The notes under the pieces were generated by a model that was not told the origin of the DNA, ran no database searches, and saw nothing but the letters and a program-made list of their open reading frames with translations. This document shows positions 43,749-53,418 of a stretch of 57,869 nucleotides of DNA, piece by piece. The position numbers and the translations under genes are program-made. Every line of letters starts with the position of its first letter. Positions within the stretch are counted from its first letter, which is position 1. The stretch spans positions 1-57,869 of the forward strand of contig NZ_CABTXF010000004.1 in the NCBI RefSeq assembly GCF_902488755.1, written 5' to 3'. The DNA comes from an uncultured Murdochiella sp. (GTDB taxonomy: Bacteria > Bacillota > Clostridia > Tissierellales > Peptoniphilaceae).

Positions 43749-45848
43749 TTAATGACGCGGTAACAACGCCTTGCGCGAAAGATTAATGCGTCCTTTATCG
43801 TCAATTTCGATGACCTTGACTTTGACTTTGTCACCGATTTCGACAACATCTTCCACCTTCTCTACGCGCTCATTTGCTAACTTCGAGATATGAATCATCC
43901 CCTCTTTGTTGCCGCCCAGGTCAACAAAGGCGCCAAATTTCATGATACGCGCCACCGTTCCTTCGTAAACATCTCCGACTTCCACATCGCGGATGATATC
44001 CAAAATCATCTGCTTGGCTTTTTCACCACTTTCCCCATCCGGCGACGTAATCGTAATATGTCCGTCATCTTCGGTGTCAATAACCGCACCAGTGGCTTCT
44101 ACAATGCCATTGATCGTTTTTCCACCTTTACCAATGACTTCACGAATCTTTTCAGGATCAATGTCCAGTGCCAAGATGCGCGGAGCGTATTTGGACAGCT
44201 CTTTGCGTGGTTCGGCAATGCAATCGGTAAGAACCGTCAGAATTTCAGCACGAGCTTTCTTTGCTTGGGCAAGCGCAACTTCCATAACTTCTTTATCGAT
44301 GCCTTCGATCTTAATATCCATCTGTAAAGCGGTAATACCATCTTTCGTTCCGGCAACTTTAAAGTCCATATCGCCCAGATGATCCTCTAACCCTTGAATG
44401 TCGGTAAGAATGGACATGTGCTCGCCTTCTTTAATGAGACCCATGGCAATACCGGCAACCGGCTTTTTGATGGGCACACCGGCATCCATCAGAGAAAGTG
44501 TAGACCCGCAGATAGAAGCCTGGGAACTCGAACCATTTGAGCTAAGCACTTCAGAAACGACACGAATGGTATACGGGAAAGTGGTCGAATCCGGAAGCAC
44601 CGGCAGCAACGCACGTTCCGCCAAAAAGCCGTGACCAATCTCGCGGCGTCCGGGCGAGCGCAGCGGTTTAGTATCCCCTACGCTGAACGGCGGAAAATTA
44701 TACTGATGGAAATAGTTTTTGACCACTTCTTCCTGATGAAGTCCGTCGATGTAGAGCACATCACGCGGGCCACCTAAGGTAACCACAGAAAGCACCTGTG
44801 TCTGTCCGCGCTTGAAAAGCCCCGAACCGTGCGCACGAGGAAGCAAGCCGCATTCCGCGCTTAACGGACGAATCTCATCCATGGCGCGTCCATCCGCACG
44901 CACCTTGTCTTCGGTAATCAGGCGACGCACTTCGTTTCGAACAATTTCTTCCATAATGGCATCAATATCGTTGCGAATGCTTGGGAAGATATCGGCATCG
45001 GAGGCCTCGAACAGTTCAAACGTTTCGTTTTTGATCTCGGTAATGCCGTCTTCACGGATCATTTTATTATCGGAGCGCAATGCTTGAATCAGGCGATCCT
45101 TAGAAAAGGCTTCAACACGTTCACGCAACTGGGCATTCGGTTCGTGCTTGACAAATTCGTATTTTGGTTTTCCTTCTTCTGCTGCGATTTTCTTGAAGAA
45201 TCGGCAGATGGACTGAATCTCTTTATGACCAAAGAGAATTGCGCCAAGCATTTGCTCTTCGGAAAGTTCGTTCGCTCCCGCCTCGACCATCATAATGGCT
45301 TCTTCTGTACCGGAGACGGTTAGATTCAGCTCGGAATGTTCCATTTGTTCTTCGGAAGGATTGATGATATATTCCCCATCAATGTAACCGACAATGACCG
45401 CACCGGTCGGTCCATCAAACGGAATATCGGAAAGAGAAAGTGCGAGGGATGAACCATTCATTGCTAAAATCTCCGGTGGATCATCGGGAGAAACCGACAA
45501 TACCGTAGCAATCACCTGCACATCATTCTTAAAGCCTTCCGGAAACAAAGGACGAATCGGACGATCCATCTGGCGCGCATTGAGTGTGGCCTCCATGGAT
45601 CCGCGTCCTTCGCGCTTAATATAGCCGCCGGGAATACGACCGACCGCATACAGTTTTTCTTGATATTCGCACGTCAACGGAAAAAAGTCCTGTCCTTCAC
45701 GGACATTGCGATTCATAACGGCAGTCGTTAACACGACGCTGTCTCCTGCACGCAGAATACATTCTCCGTTTGCCTGTTCTGCCACTTTTCCAATCGTAAC
45801 ATGGAAGGCATTGTTCGTTACCTCGGAACGGTAATCGAATTCTCTCAT
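43749..45848 (-). CDS. pnp: Polyribonucleotide nucleotidyltransferase (PNPase)
   Basis: The 3'-5' phosphorolytic exoribonuclease, 699 residues. Two RNase PH domains flank a helical domain; GRREIGHGFLAERAL marks the second, catalytic one. The KH domain has IREVIGKGGKTINGI, and the S1 domain has GTVARIMKFGAFVDL. Start ATG 45848 follows AAGAGGAGG. The frame continues upstream to 45881, but that stretch includes the ribosome binding site and is not coding. It follows rpsO, as in many bacteria, but has its own promoter and terminator. Confidence 0.97.
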   Translation of the reverse strand: MREFDYRSEVTNNAFHVTIGKVAEQANGECILRAGDSVVLTTAVMNRNVREGQDFFPLTCEYQEKLYAVGRIPGGYIKREGRGSMEATLNARQMDRPIRPLFPEGFKNDVQVIATVLSVSPDDPPEILAMNGSSLALSLSDIPFDGPTGAVIVGYIDGEYIINPSEEQMEHSELNLTVSGTEEAIMMVEAGANELSEEQMLGAILFGHKEIQSICRFFKKIAAEEGKPKYEFVKHEPNAQLRERVEAFSKDRLIQALRSDNKMIREDGITEIKNETFELFEASDADIFPSIRNDIDAIMEEIVRNEVRRLITEDKVRADGRAMDEIRPLSAECGLLPRAHGSGLFKRGQTQVLSVVTLGGPRDVLYIDGLHQEEVVKNYFHQYNFPPFSVGDTKPLRSPGRREIGHGFLAERALLPVLPDSTTFPYTIRVVSEVLSSNGSSSQASICGSTLSLMDAGVPIKKPVAGIAMGLIKEGEHMSILTDIQGLEDHLGDMDFKVAGTKDGITALQMDIKIEGIDKEVMEVALAQAKKARAEILTVLTDCIAEPRKELSKYAPRILALDIDPEKIREVIGKGGKTINGIVEATGAVIDTEDDGHITITSPDGESGEKAKQMILDIIRDVEVGDVYEGTVARIMKFGAFVDLGGNKEGMIHISKLANERVEKVEDVVEIGDKVKVKVIEIDDKGRINLSRKALLPRH

Positions 45849-45926
45849 TCTTTCCTCCTCTTGGTTTAGATGAACACTCACCCTTCGTCTGCGACGAGGT
45901 CGTTCGCGTTTTTCATAGACCTTTCC

Positions 45927-45935
45927 AGTATATCA
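45927..45935 (-). promoter_or_regulatory. Extended -10 promoter of pnp
   Basis: On the minus strand TGATATACT forms an extended -10 about 80 bases before the pnp start. The rest of the 45849-46074 gap holds the rpsO terminator and nothing else I can identify. Confidence 0.55.
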
Positions 45936-46019
45936 AATTGCGCGAAAAGACGCGAATTACTGCGGGATTTTTATTTTGTTGTTGCCGTTTTCCCTCTCCT
46001 TTTCCTCATAAATAAGCAT

Positions 46020-46053
46020 AAAAAGGCTCGCTTGCCAAAATCGGCAAGCGAGC
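46020..46053 (-). terminator. Terminator of rpsO
   Basis: GCTCGCTTGCC and GGCAAGCGAGC form an 11-bp stem, followed on the minus strand by CTTTTTA. Confidence 0.9.
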
Positions 46054-46074
46054 GCTTTCATAGATTCACTTTGA

Positions 46075-46341
46075 TTAGCCGCGCAAATTCAAGCGAGCAA
46101 TGATATTGCGATAACGTTCAATATCCCTTTTGTAAAGATAGTTCAGTAACCCACGGCGCTGACCGATGAGCATATACAGACCGCGGCGGGAATGATTATC
46201 TTTTGCATGGTCTTTAAGATGTTCCGTCAACTCGGCAATACGATAGCTCAAAAGAGCAATCTGTACTTCCGGAGAACCGGTGTCCTTTTCATTTTTGCCG
46301 TATTCTTTGATAATTTCTACTTTTTTTTCTTTTGTAAGCAT
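46075..46341 (-). CDS. rpsO: 30S ribosomal protein S15
   Basis: S15 of 88 residues, the standard length. It binds the central domain of 16S rRNA early in assembly. Recognisable segments are GSPEVQIALLSYRIAELTEHL, the DNHSRRGL turn, and GQRRGLLNYLYKRD. AGAGGAG precedes the ATG. Its leader can form a pseudoknot (46375-46396), and S15 is known in several bacteria to repress its own mRNA by binding such leaders. Confidence 0.98.
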   Translation of the reverse strand: MLTKEKKVEIIKEYGKNEKDTGSPEVQIALLSYRIAELTEHLKDHAKDNHSRRGLYMLIGQRRGLLNYLYKRDIERYRNIIARLNLRG

Positions 46342-46374
46342 CTCCTCTTCCTTTCTTTCGCTGCTTTCTAAGAG

Positions 46375-46396
46375 CGGGTCGGAGTACCCGTCTCCG
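46375..46396 (-). promoter_or_regulatory. Candidate S15-binding pseudoknot in the rpsO leader
   Basis: On the minus strand CGGAG-A-CGGGT-A-CTCCG-ACCCG allows CGGAG to pair with CTCCG while the loop CGGGT pairs with the following ACCCG: a 5+5 H-type pseudoknot. It starts about 11 bases after the predicted transcription start and ends about 33 bases before the ATG. Confidence 0.65.
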
Positions 46397-46413
46397 AGAA
46401 AGAGTACTTGTAC

Positions 46414-46442
46414 ACTATACCGGATTCGTTGGTAAATTGCAA
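46414..46442 (-). promoter_or_regulatory. Promoter of rpsO
   Basis: On the minus strand TTGCAA (46437-46442) and TATAGT (46414-46419) are 17 bases apart. Initiation is expected near 46407. Confidence 0.75.
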
Positions 46443-46454
46443 AATTTTATTCGC

Positions 46455-47408
46455 TTACTGTAACGCAGGTAAAGCATCCTGCCATTCTTTTGCCCAAGAG
46501 CGCAATAGCGCTTCATCCTGTTGCATCTGTTTCGTCAATTGCAACGGATCCGAAAAACGGATATTCTTACGGGCAAAACGAAGAAAAGAAAGCTCCATGG
46601 GCACATCATAGATGTTTTCCGTAAAATCAAAAAAGTGCGTTTCTATGCGAATTTCTGTACCATCTTGAAACGTGGGATTCGTTCCCACAGAAGTCATGCC
46701 GAAATGGCTTTTGCCGTGAAGGATCCCCTCGGTCAAATACACGCCTTCATGTGGAATCAGATAGGGAAACGAAATACCCAGGTTAGCCGTGGCAAAACCC
46801 AAGCCATGTCCACGCCGTTTTCCATGCACAACCTTGCCGGAAATCGTATAGGGAAATCCTAACATGGCGTTGGCACGATCAATCTCTCCCTGTTGAATAG
46901 CTTCTCGAATGCGCGTAGAACTGATACGCGCTCCCTCATAGCAAACATCGTCCACCACACGCACGCGAAAAAGACCTTCCTTTTCTGCCGCCAACAAATC
47001 CGCAACAGAACCGGCGGCGTGAGCGCCAAAACGATAGTCTTTGCCCACCATGACATGTCGAACCTGAAAATCGCGATACAGAATATCACGTATAAAGACC
47101 TCTTTTTCTTGTGCAGCAAAAGCGGCGTTAAATGTACAAAGAAAGATGTTTTCTATTCCAAAGGCATGTAGACGGCGCATTTTGTCCTCTACCTGCATTA
47201 AGTACCGTTTCGTTTTCGCCTCTAAAAGCGACGACGTATGGTTCTTAAACAGTAAAACCGACGGACAAAGCCCACGTTTCTTCGCAATCTCTTTTGCGGT
47301 AACCAAAAGCTTTTGATGTCCACGATGGACCCCATCAAAATTACCCAGAGCAATTACCGTCGGTTGTTCCTGACGAAATCCGTTCTGGTCGTAATCCAAT
47401 TCCTTCAT
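46455..47408 (-). CDS. ribF: Bifunctional riboflavin kinase / FAD synthetase
   Basis: RibF makes FMN and FAD from riboflavin. The 317 residues hold an N-terminal FMN adenylyltransferase domain with LGNFDGVHRGHQKL, the RHVMVGKDYRFG segment, and ISSTRIREAIQQG. The C-terminal riboflavin kinase domain begins around GKVVHGKRRGHGLGFATANL. It is the last gene of the rimP-to-ribF operon, 22 bases after truB. No strong terminator is evident between it and the rpsO promoter. Confidence 0.95.
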   Translation of the reverse strand: MKELDYDQNGFRQEQPTVIALGNFDGVHRGHQKLLVTAKEIAKKRGLCPSVLLFKNHTSSLLEAKTKRYLMQVEDKMRRLHAFGIENIFLCTFNAAFAAQEKEVFIRDILYRDFQVRHVMVGKDYRFGAHAAGSVADLLAAEKEGLFRVRVVDDVCYEGARISSTRIREAIQQGEIDRANAMLGFPYTISGKVVHGKRRGHGLGFATANLGISFPYLIPHEGVYLTEGILHGKSHFGMTSVGTNPTFQDGTEIRIETHFFDFTENIYDVPMELSFLRFARKNIRFSDPLQLTKQMQQDEALLRSWAKEWQDALPALQ

Positions 47409-47430
47409 GCTATCCTATCCGTTTCCTACG

Positions 47431-48369
47431 CTATTCGGCAATCAACTTTTTCATTTTGAGGCATCCGTTGCAGCGAACCCCGATGCCGAGAAAACGGCAC
47501 TCCTCATACACACGAACCCATTCTCTATTGCCTTCGGGAAGGGTAAACCGCGCGTCTTGTGACGTATAAAAAACAGCGGAAGAGTCCACTTCCTTTTCAT
47601 CGTCTTGCGTAAGAAACACGACCTGCCCCTGCATCACGCGCCGGCTCTTTTCGGCATTTAACATCACCTTAGGAAGTTGCGGAAGCGCTGAATCCGCACC
47701 AGTCAAGCACAGTTGTGCTTCTTCACGGGTCATCGCTTTGATTGCTGAAATGGGTACAGCATTTTGCAACGAAAATGCGCCCACTTTTGTTCGTTCAAGA
47801 GCGGTCATTGTGGCATATGTGTCCAAAGCGCGCCCCATATCGGCGATGAGTTGACGGATATACGTACCTTTTGAACAGCGACAGCGAAAAACAGCACCGT
47901 CTGGCAGCACTTTTTCTAAGTTCAAGGAAAAAATGGTCACCGTGCGCATCGGTCGTGAAACGCTCTTACCCTGGCGAGCATACTCATAGAGCTTTTTCCC
48001 ATTCACTTTCACAGCACTGTAAAGAGGAGTCTCTTGCGTATAGGTGCCTACAAAATGCTCTGCCTGCAAAAGAAGCAAATCCTTTGGGATATGCGTTTTG
48101 TCTCTTTGGCGAAGAACCGTACCGGTGGAATCCAATGTATCGGTTTCCTGCCCGAAACGCATAGTGAAGACATATTCCTTGTCATTTTCATCAAAATACT
48201 CGCAAAGTCTCGTGGCTTTCCCCACCAGAACGGGCAAAACGCCCGTCGCCATGGGGTCCAATGTCCCCAGATGACCGACACGACGTGTCTGTAGAACCCG
48301 ACGTACAATAGCCACTACATCAAACGAGGTCATGTCTGCTTCTTTATATACGTTAAGAATGCCGATCAT
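47431..48369 (-). CDS. truB: tRNA pseudouridine-55 synthase TruB
   Basis: TruB makes pseudouridine 55 in the T loop of tRNAs. The catalytic aspartate is D38 in GTLDPMATGVLP; KEYVFTMRFG and CSKGTYIRQLIADMG are further family motifs. The 312 residues include a small C-terminal PUA-like part. It overlaps nrnA by four bases, a common order (nrnA-truB-ribF) in Firmicutes. Confidence 0.96.
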   Translation of the reverse strand: MIGILNVYKEADMTSFDVVAIVRRVLQTRRVGHLGTLDPMATGVLPVLVGKATRLCEYFDENDKEYVFTMRFGQETDTLDSTGTVLRQRDKTHIPKDLLLLQAEHFVGTYTQETPLYSAVKVNGKKLYEYARQGKSVSRPMRTVTIFSLNLEKVLPDGAVFRCRCSKGTYIRQLIADMGRALDTYATMTALERTKVGAFSLQNAVPISAIKAMTREEAQLCLTGADSALPQLPKVMLNAEKSRRVMQGQVVFLTQDDEKEVDSSAVFYTSQDARFTLPEGNREWVRVYEECRFLGIGVRCNGCLKMKKLIAE

Positions 48370-49325
48370 GGCTTTTCAAGCCCTTCCAGTACTTTACGCA
48401 GCGCAGCGTACGCTTCCTTGTTCGTTCCCTCTATCGTAGCGCCGGCAGCTTTCGTATGGCCTCCGCCGCCGAAGATTTTGGCAATTTCCGCCACGTTCAC
48501 GTATTCTTTTGAACGCAAACTCACTTTTTGGATGTTTTCCGTCTGCTCTTTGAGAATAACAGCCACTTCAACACCCTGCAAATTGCGCAATGTGTCGACC
48601 ACGCCTTCCGCTTCTGGCATCTCTAAATCGTAATGCGCAATAAGCGTTCGGGTAATATTCGCTAATTGCATCCTGCCACCGTGCAAAGCTTCGGCTTGCT
48701 CCACCACTGCACCTTCAAAAGCGATCCGGTTCGCCTTCTCATTTTGATACTCATGAAAAAAGACGCGTTTAGCATCCGCGCCGCAATCCAAGAGATCGGC
48801 AGCAAGACGGAGGGTACGCGCGCTTGCCGTATCATATAAAAAGCGATTGGAATCCGTGATAATACCGGCATAGAGGGCAGTCGCGGCATCGGGAGAGATG
48901 GTCCAATTCTGTTCTAAAAGAAAAGCGGCAATAATTTCGCAGGTGGAGGAGGCTTTTGGGTCAAGAATTGCATATTCACAGCTTCCGTCATTGCTTAGAT
49001 GATGATCAAAATTAATGCTGTGTTTGCTGTTCGCCAGAGCGATTTCTGATCGTCCCATACGCTGTGTATCACCTAAATCAACGCGAATAAAGAGATCGTA
49101 TTTACTCGCTTCGTCAACAGGCCGCAGCGATGCAAATCGGGGAAGGTAACAGAAATGAGCAATTTGCTCTTCTGCCAACATATCTACTTTTTTTCCTGCG
49201 TCTTGCAACACAAGACCGAGCCCCAGGACGGAAGCATAACTGTCTCCGTCCGGGTGAACGTGGCCCGCTATAGCAATCGTTTCGGCTTCTTGTAGCACAC
49301 GATGCACCATCTCGCGGTTGGTCAT
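48366..49325 (-). CDS. nrnA: DHH-family oligoribonuclease / PAP phosphatase NrnA
   Basis: A 319-residue DHH/DHHA1 phosphoesterase that degrades very short RNAs and dephosphorylates pAp. Metal-binding motifs are HPDGDSYAS, VDLGDTQRMG, and NFDHHLSNDG; the DHHA1 domain ends with GGGGHTKAAG. GGAGGAAGC precedes the ATG. It overlaps rbfA upstream and truB downstream by four bases each, so the three are translationally linked. Confidence 0.94.
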   Translation of the reverse strand: MTNREMVHRVLQEAETIAIAGHVHPDGDSYASVLGLGLVLQDAGKKVDMLAEEQIAHFCYLPRFASLRPVDEASKYDLFIRVDLGDTQRMGRSEIALANSKHSINFDHHLSNDGSCEYAILDPKASSTCEIIAAFLLEQNWTISPDAATALYAGIITDSNRFLYDTASARTLRLAADLLDCGADAKRVFFHEYQNEKANRIAFEGAVVEQAEALHGGRMQLANITRTLIAHYDLEMPEAEGVVDTLRNLQGVEVAVILKEQTENIQKVSLRSKEYVNVAEIAKIFGGGGHTKAAGATIEGTNKEAYAALRKVLEGLEKP

Positions 49326-49726
49326 GCTTCCTCCTCCGCTTGATTCTCTGCTTCTTCTCTTGCCGCACGGCTTTCTTCATCCTTGCGCATGGTATCCGCA
49401 ATCAGCTTATCCATATACATGCCGTGCTCAATCGAATCATCCGGATGAAAACGGAGTTCCGGAATCTGGCGCAGCTTCACATGATGCGCCAGATAATTTT
49501 TCAAAAAACCTTCGGCATTGCTGAGACCTTCCAGCGTTTGGCGTTTATCCCAATCCGATCCCATCACGCTGACGTAAATATCAGCATACGAAAGATCGCT
49601 GGAAACACGGACTTCCGACAACGTCAGCACCGATGCAATTTTCGGATCCTTCAAGGCGAAAAAAACCGCTTCCGACAATGCTTTTTTCACTTCCTGAGAG
49701 ATACGCCCTAAGCGTTTTTCATTCAT
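49322..49726 (-). CDS. rbfA: Ribosome-binding factor A
   Basis: RbfA is a KH-fold 30S maturation factor. The 134 residues include SQEVKKALSEAVFFALKDP, VRVSSDLSYADIYVSVMG, and RQIPELRFHPDDSIEHG. The Glu-rich C-terminal tail is ordinary for the family. It lies between infB and nrnA in the infB operon, with GAGGACG before the ATG. Confidence 0.96.
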   Translation of the reverse strand: MNEKRLGRISQEVKKALSEAVFFALKDPKIASVLTLSEVRVSSDLSYADIYVSVMGSDWDKRQTLEGLSNAEGFLKNYLAHHVKLRQIPELRFHPDDSIEHGMYMDKLIADTMRKDEESRAAREEAENQAEEEA

Positions 49727-49766
49727 GGCGTCCTCACTTTCTTTTTTCTATCTGTCCGCGAAACGC

Positions 49767-51968
49767 CTATTCCGCAGGCACTTCCACTTCATGGAAGCAT
49801 TCCACCATATCGCCAACTTTGACATCGTTATAGCGCTCAATGCCCAAGCCGCCTTCAAAACCGGTCGCAATTTCCTTCACATCATCCTTGAATCGACGAA
49901 GAGAGGAAATTGTCCCTTCATGTATAACTACGTCATTTCGTAACAAGCGGACACCGGCGTTGCGCACAATCTTTCCGGACGTGACGTAGATTCCGGCGAC
50001 GGTGCCAATATTGGGCACTTTGAAGGTTTCTCGAATCTCGCAGCGTCCCAGCACTTCTTCTTTAATCGTCGGCGAAAGCATTCCCTTGATAGCCTGCTCG
50101 ATATCTTCAATGGCATCGTAAATAACACGATAGGTGCGAATATCGATTTCATCGCGTTCCGCCTGACGGATAGCGCCTTGGTTCGGACGCACATTAAAGC
50201 CGATGATAATCGCATTGGAGGCAACCGCCAGCATAACGTCGCTTTCGCTGATACCGCCGACCGCGCCATGAATAATATTGACCTTTACCTCCTGATTGCC
50301 CAATTTGGCAAGCGATCCCGCCAGCGCGTCAATCGTTCCCTTTACATCGGTCTTTACGATGAGATTGAGTTCCTTTAATCCTTCTTCAGAAATCTGCATG
50401 TGCAGGTCATCCAAGGAGATGTGCGTTGTTTTGTTCAGGCGTTCATCACGATTACGCTGTGCCACTTTTTCGGCATAGCTTCTTGCCACTTTTTCATCGG
50501 CAACCGCATAAATCGCATCACCGGCTTCGGGTAAATCCGAAAGGCCGGTAATCTTAACTGGTGTAGACGGTCCGGCTTTATGCACTTTTTTGCCGTGCGA
50601 ATCAAACATGGATCGAATATGACCGCTCACCTGTCCGGAGACAACGTAATCCTTGTCATATAACGTTCCGTTTTGTACCAATACGGATGCTGTTGCACCA
50701 CGTCCCCGTTCAATTTGGGATTCCAGCACAACGCCGACGGCAGCGCGATGCGGATTCGCTTTCAGCTCTTCCATCTCTGCGACCATGACCACCATCTGCA
50801 GCAAATCGTCAATTCCGTCTCCCGTTTTTGCCGAAAGCGGAATCATGACCACGTCACCGCCCCATTCTTCAGCGACTAACCCTTGTTCCGCCAGTTCCGT
50901 CATCACGCGATTGGGATCCACGCCCGGTCGGTCCATCTTGTTGATGGCAACGATAATAGGCACTTTCGCCGCCTTAGAATGGTTGATCGCTTCAATGGTT
51001 TGCGGCATAACGCCGTCATCTGCAGCGACGACCAGAATAACAATATCTGTTGTCTGCGCGCCCCGGCTGCGCATTTGCGTAAACGCCTCATGTCCCGGTG
51101 TATCAATAAACGTGATGGGCTTACCTTCCACCATAGCAACCGAAGCACCGATATGTTGTGTAATGCCGCCTGCCTCGTCGCGTGTAACTGCCGTTTTGCG
51201 GATGGCATCGAGTAATGATGTTTTTCCGTGATCCACGTGCCCCATAACGGTCACTACCGGCGGACGCGATTTTAATTGATCGGGTGAATCCTGGACGTTG
51301 AGCGGTTCAAAGATCTCATCCACATCGGACGCTTCCGGTTCGGTAATCAACACGTCAAATTTTTCCGCGACTTTTGAGGCGGTTTCAAAGGTGATGGACT
51401 CATTCAAGCCAGCCATAATGCCCATTTTGATCAGCTCGGTGATAATCTCCATCGAATTTTTATGAATCGCCTTAGCAAAATCGCCAACCGTTATTTCGGC
51501 AGGAATTTCAATAATGCTGTCTACCTCTTCGGAAGTATCGACATTCTGTACCACATCCCGTTCTTTCTTGGGCATCTTTTTCCGTTTGCGACGAGGAGAA
51601 GCATTTTCTTCTTTCTTCTGCTCCGCTTCCATTACACGAGCAGGCACATGCTGCTTGTCTTTTTTCTTCTTATCGCTGTGCGGCTTATGAGCCGGTTTTT
51701 CTTCCTCTTCCCTCTGCCCGTGACGCTTGTCCTTTTTCGCTTCTTTTTTGCTTTCCTTTTTGCTGTCTTTTTTTGCATCACTCGTCGTGTCTTTTTTAGA
51801 CGGGGCTTTCTTCTTCTCCGCAAAAAGCGAACGAATCCGTTTCACATCGGCATCTTCGATGGCGGACATATGGGAAGGAAACTCCAGCGATAACTCTTTT
51901 TTTACCAGCGCGCGGAAAGCACCCGTTGGTTTATCCAGTTCTTTGGCTAACTCATATACTCTCATCAT
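49767..51968 (-). CDS. infB: Translation initiation factor IF-2
   Basis: IF-2 of 733 residues positions initiator tRNA on the ribosome. The N-terminal IF2_N segment (VYELAKELDKPTGAF) precedes a Lys/Glu-rich linker (about 50-140). The G domain has GHVDHGKTSLLDAI near 243, DTPGHEAF and NKMD. Domains 2-4 complete the protein. The gene starts at the TAATG junction with ylxR; ATG 51965 is better spaced from GAGG and may be used instead. The ylxQ (L7Ae-like) gene that sits before infB in Bacillus is absent. Confidence 0.97.
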   Translation of the reverse strand: MMRVYELAKELDKPTGAFRALVKKELSLEFPSHMSAIEDADVKRIRSLFAEKKKAPSKKDTTSDAKKDSKKESKKEAKKDKRHGQREEEEKPAHKPHSDKKKKDKQHVPARVMEAEQKKEENASPRRKRKKMPKKERDVVQNVDTSEEVDSIIEIPAEITVGDFAKAIHKNSMEIITELIKMGIMAGLNESITFETASKVAEKFDVLITEPEASDVDEIFEPLNVQDSPDQLKSRPPVVTVMGHVDHGKTSLLDAIRKTAVTRDEAGGITQHIGASVAMVEGKPITFIDTPGHEAFTQMRSRGAQTTDIVILVVAADDGVMPQTIEAINHSKAAKVPIIVAINKMDRPGVDPNRVMTELAEQGLVAEEWGGDVVMIPLSAKTGDGIDDLLQMVVMVAEMEELKANPHRAAVGVVLESQIERGRGATASVLVQNGTLYDKDYVVSGQVSGHIRSMFDSHGKKVHKAGPSTPVKITGLSDLPEAGDAIYAVADEKVARSYAEKVAQRNRDERLNKTTHISLDDLHMQISEEGLKELNLIVKTDVKGTIDALAGSLAKLGNQEVKVNIIHGAVGGISESDVMLAVASNAIIIGFNVRPNQGAIRQAERDEIDIRTYRVIYDAIEDIEQAIKGMLSPTIKEEVLGRCEIRETFKVPNIGTVAGIYVTSGKIVRNAGVRLLRNDVVIHEGTISSLRRFKDDVKEIATGFEGGLGIERYNDVKVGDMVECFHEVEVPAE

Positions 51969-52234
51969 TACCTCGATTCCTCAATCGATCGTTTCAGCTC
52001 TTCATAAAAGGTCTCTCCTATTTGCGTTTTTAACGCAGCTTTCAAACGATTCTTTTTTTCCGCTTTTTCAACACATTCCAGAGAACGGCAGAGATAGGCT
52101 CCCCGCCCGTTCGTTTTTCCTGTTTCATCAATACAGACTTCCCCGGAAGGCAGACGAACCGCGCGGAGAAGATCGGCTTTCTCTTTTCTTTCTCCGCAGA
52201 CAACGCATTTGCGAAGCGGTTCTCTTTTAGGCAT
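51968..52234 (-). CDS. ylxR: YlxR-family nucleic-acid-binding protein
   Basis: An 88-residue basic protein of the YlxR (DUF448) family, encoded between nusA and infB in most Firmicutes. Signatures are CVVCGERKEK and GRGAYLCRSLECVEKA. YlxR has been linked to RNA binding and to RNase P in Bacillus; its function here is inferred. It overlaps nusA by eight bases and infB by one base. Confidence 0.93.
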   Translation of the reverse strand: MPKREPLRKCVVCGERKEKADLLRAVRLPSGEVCIDETGKTNGRGAYLCRSLECVEKAEKKNRLKAALKTQIGETFYEELKRSIEESR

Positions 52235-53390
52235 CCTCGCCCCCTTCTTCCGGCGTATCTGTTACTTCTTCGGCTTCTTCGATTTTTTCTGTCGGAAGGG
52301 CAAACAGATCTATTGACTCTTGTTCCTGTTCATCCTCTCCGAAAGCCACGGGATCGGCATCGTACTGTGTCTGTCCTTTAATATCAATCTTCCAACCGGT
52401 CAAGCGAGCAGCCAAGCGCACGTTCTGCCCTTCTTTGCCAATCGCAAGTGATAACTGGTCATCCGGTACAATGACCACGGCGGCATGTTCTTCTTCATTC
52501 AGAATTACTTTGTTCACAGCGGAAGGGCTTAGCGCATTGGCAATGAATTGTTTGGGATCCTCGCTGTAAATAATAATGTCCATTTTTTCGCCAACTAACT
52601 CTTCCACTATCAAATTGACGCGATTTCCCTTGTAGCCAACGCAAGCACCGATGGGATCAATGTTCGGGTCATGCGACCAAACGGCGATTTTTGTGCGGGA
52701 TCCGGCTTCCCGAGACACCGAATAGATATCCACAACGCCATCGCTGATTTCCGGCACTTCCTGTTCAAAAAGACGTGCCACCAAATTGGGATGCGCACGG
52801 GAAAGCAGGATTTGTGGCCCACGGGAAGAGATTCGAACATCGCATACATACAGTTTTACACGATCTCCCACGTGCAGACGTTCTCTGGGGATTTGTTCCC
52901 GCTTGGTAATTACCCCTTCTGTCTTGCCTAAATTGATATAGACATTGTTGTTATCAATACGCTGAACTGTACCGACAATCATTTCCTTCATACGGTCAAT
53001 ATAGGCATCATATACTGCTTCGCGTTCCGCATCGCGCAGTTTCTGAATAATGATGTTTCGCGCTGTCTGAGCGGCTATGCGCCCGAAATTATCCGGCTGT
53101 ACTTCAATACGAATACTGTCGCCCACCTGCGCTTTGGGATACCGCACAACCGCGTCTTCAAGACGAATCTGTCGAATGGGGTCTTCCACCTTTTCCACCA
53201 CTTCTCGCAGCTGATACACGTGAAAATCACCGGTCATCTCATCCGCGATAACTTCTACATTTGTTTCATCCTGAAAATTTTTCTCGTAACTTTTTTCCAA
53301 CGCCTTTGCCATAGCATCTAAAATGACTTCTTTGGCTATGCCCTTCGTATTCTGCAGTTCATCCAGGGCCTGCAATAATTCCTTGTTCAT
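52227..53390 (-). CDS. nusA: Transcription termination/antitermination factor NusA
   Basis: NusA of 387 residues binds RNA polymerase and modulates pausing and termination. The N-terminal domain is followed by S1 (VGTVQRIDNNNVYINLGKT) and two KH domains, the first with GACVGYKGNRVNLIVEEL and the second with IGKEGQNVRLAARLTGW. The tail is acidic and lacks the C-terminal repeats of enterobacterial NusA. It follows rimP by 28 bases. The operon leader contains an intrinsic terminator, a setting in which NusA autoregulation is known in Bacillus. Confidence 0.97.
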   Translation of the reverse strand: MNKELLQALDELQNTKGIAKEVILDAMAKALEKSYEKNFQDETNVEVIADEMTGDFHVYQLREVVEKVEDPIRQIRLEDAVVRYPKAQVGDSIRIEVQPDNFGRIAAQTARNIIIQKLRDAEREAVYDAYIDRMKEMIVGTVQRIDNNNVYINLGKTEGVITKREQIPRERLHVGDRVKLYVCDVRISSRGPQILLSRAHPNLVARLFEQEVPEISDGVVDIYSVSREAGSRTKIAVWSHDPNIDPIGACVGYKGNRVNLIVEELVGEKMDIIIYSEDPKQFIANALSPSAVNKVILNEEEHAAVVIVPDDQLSLAIGKEGQNVRLAARLTGWKIDIKGQTQYDADPVAFGEDEQEQESIDLFALPTEKIEEAEEVTDTPEEGGEDA

Positions 53391-53418
53391 GTGCCTTGCT
53401 TTTCCTCCTCAATATGTG

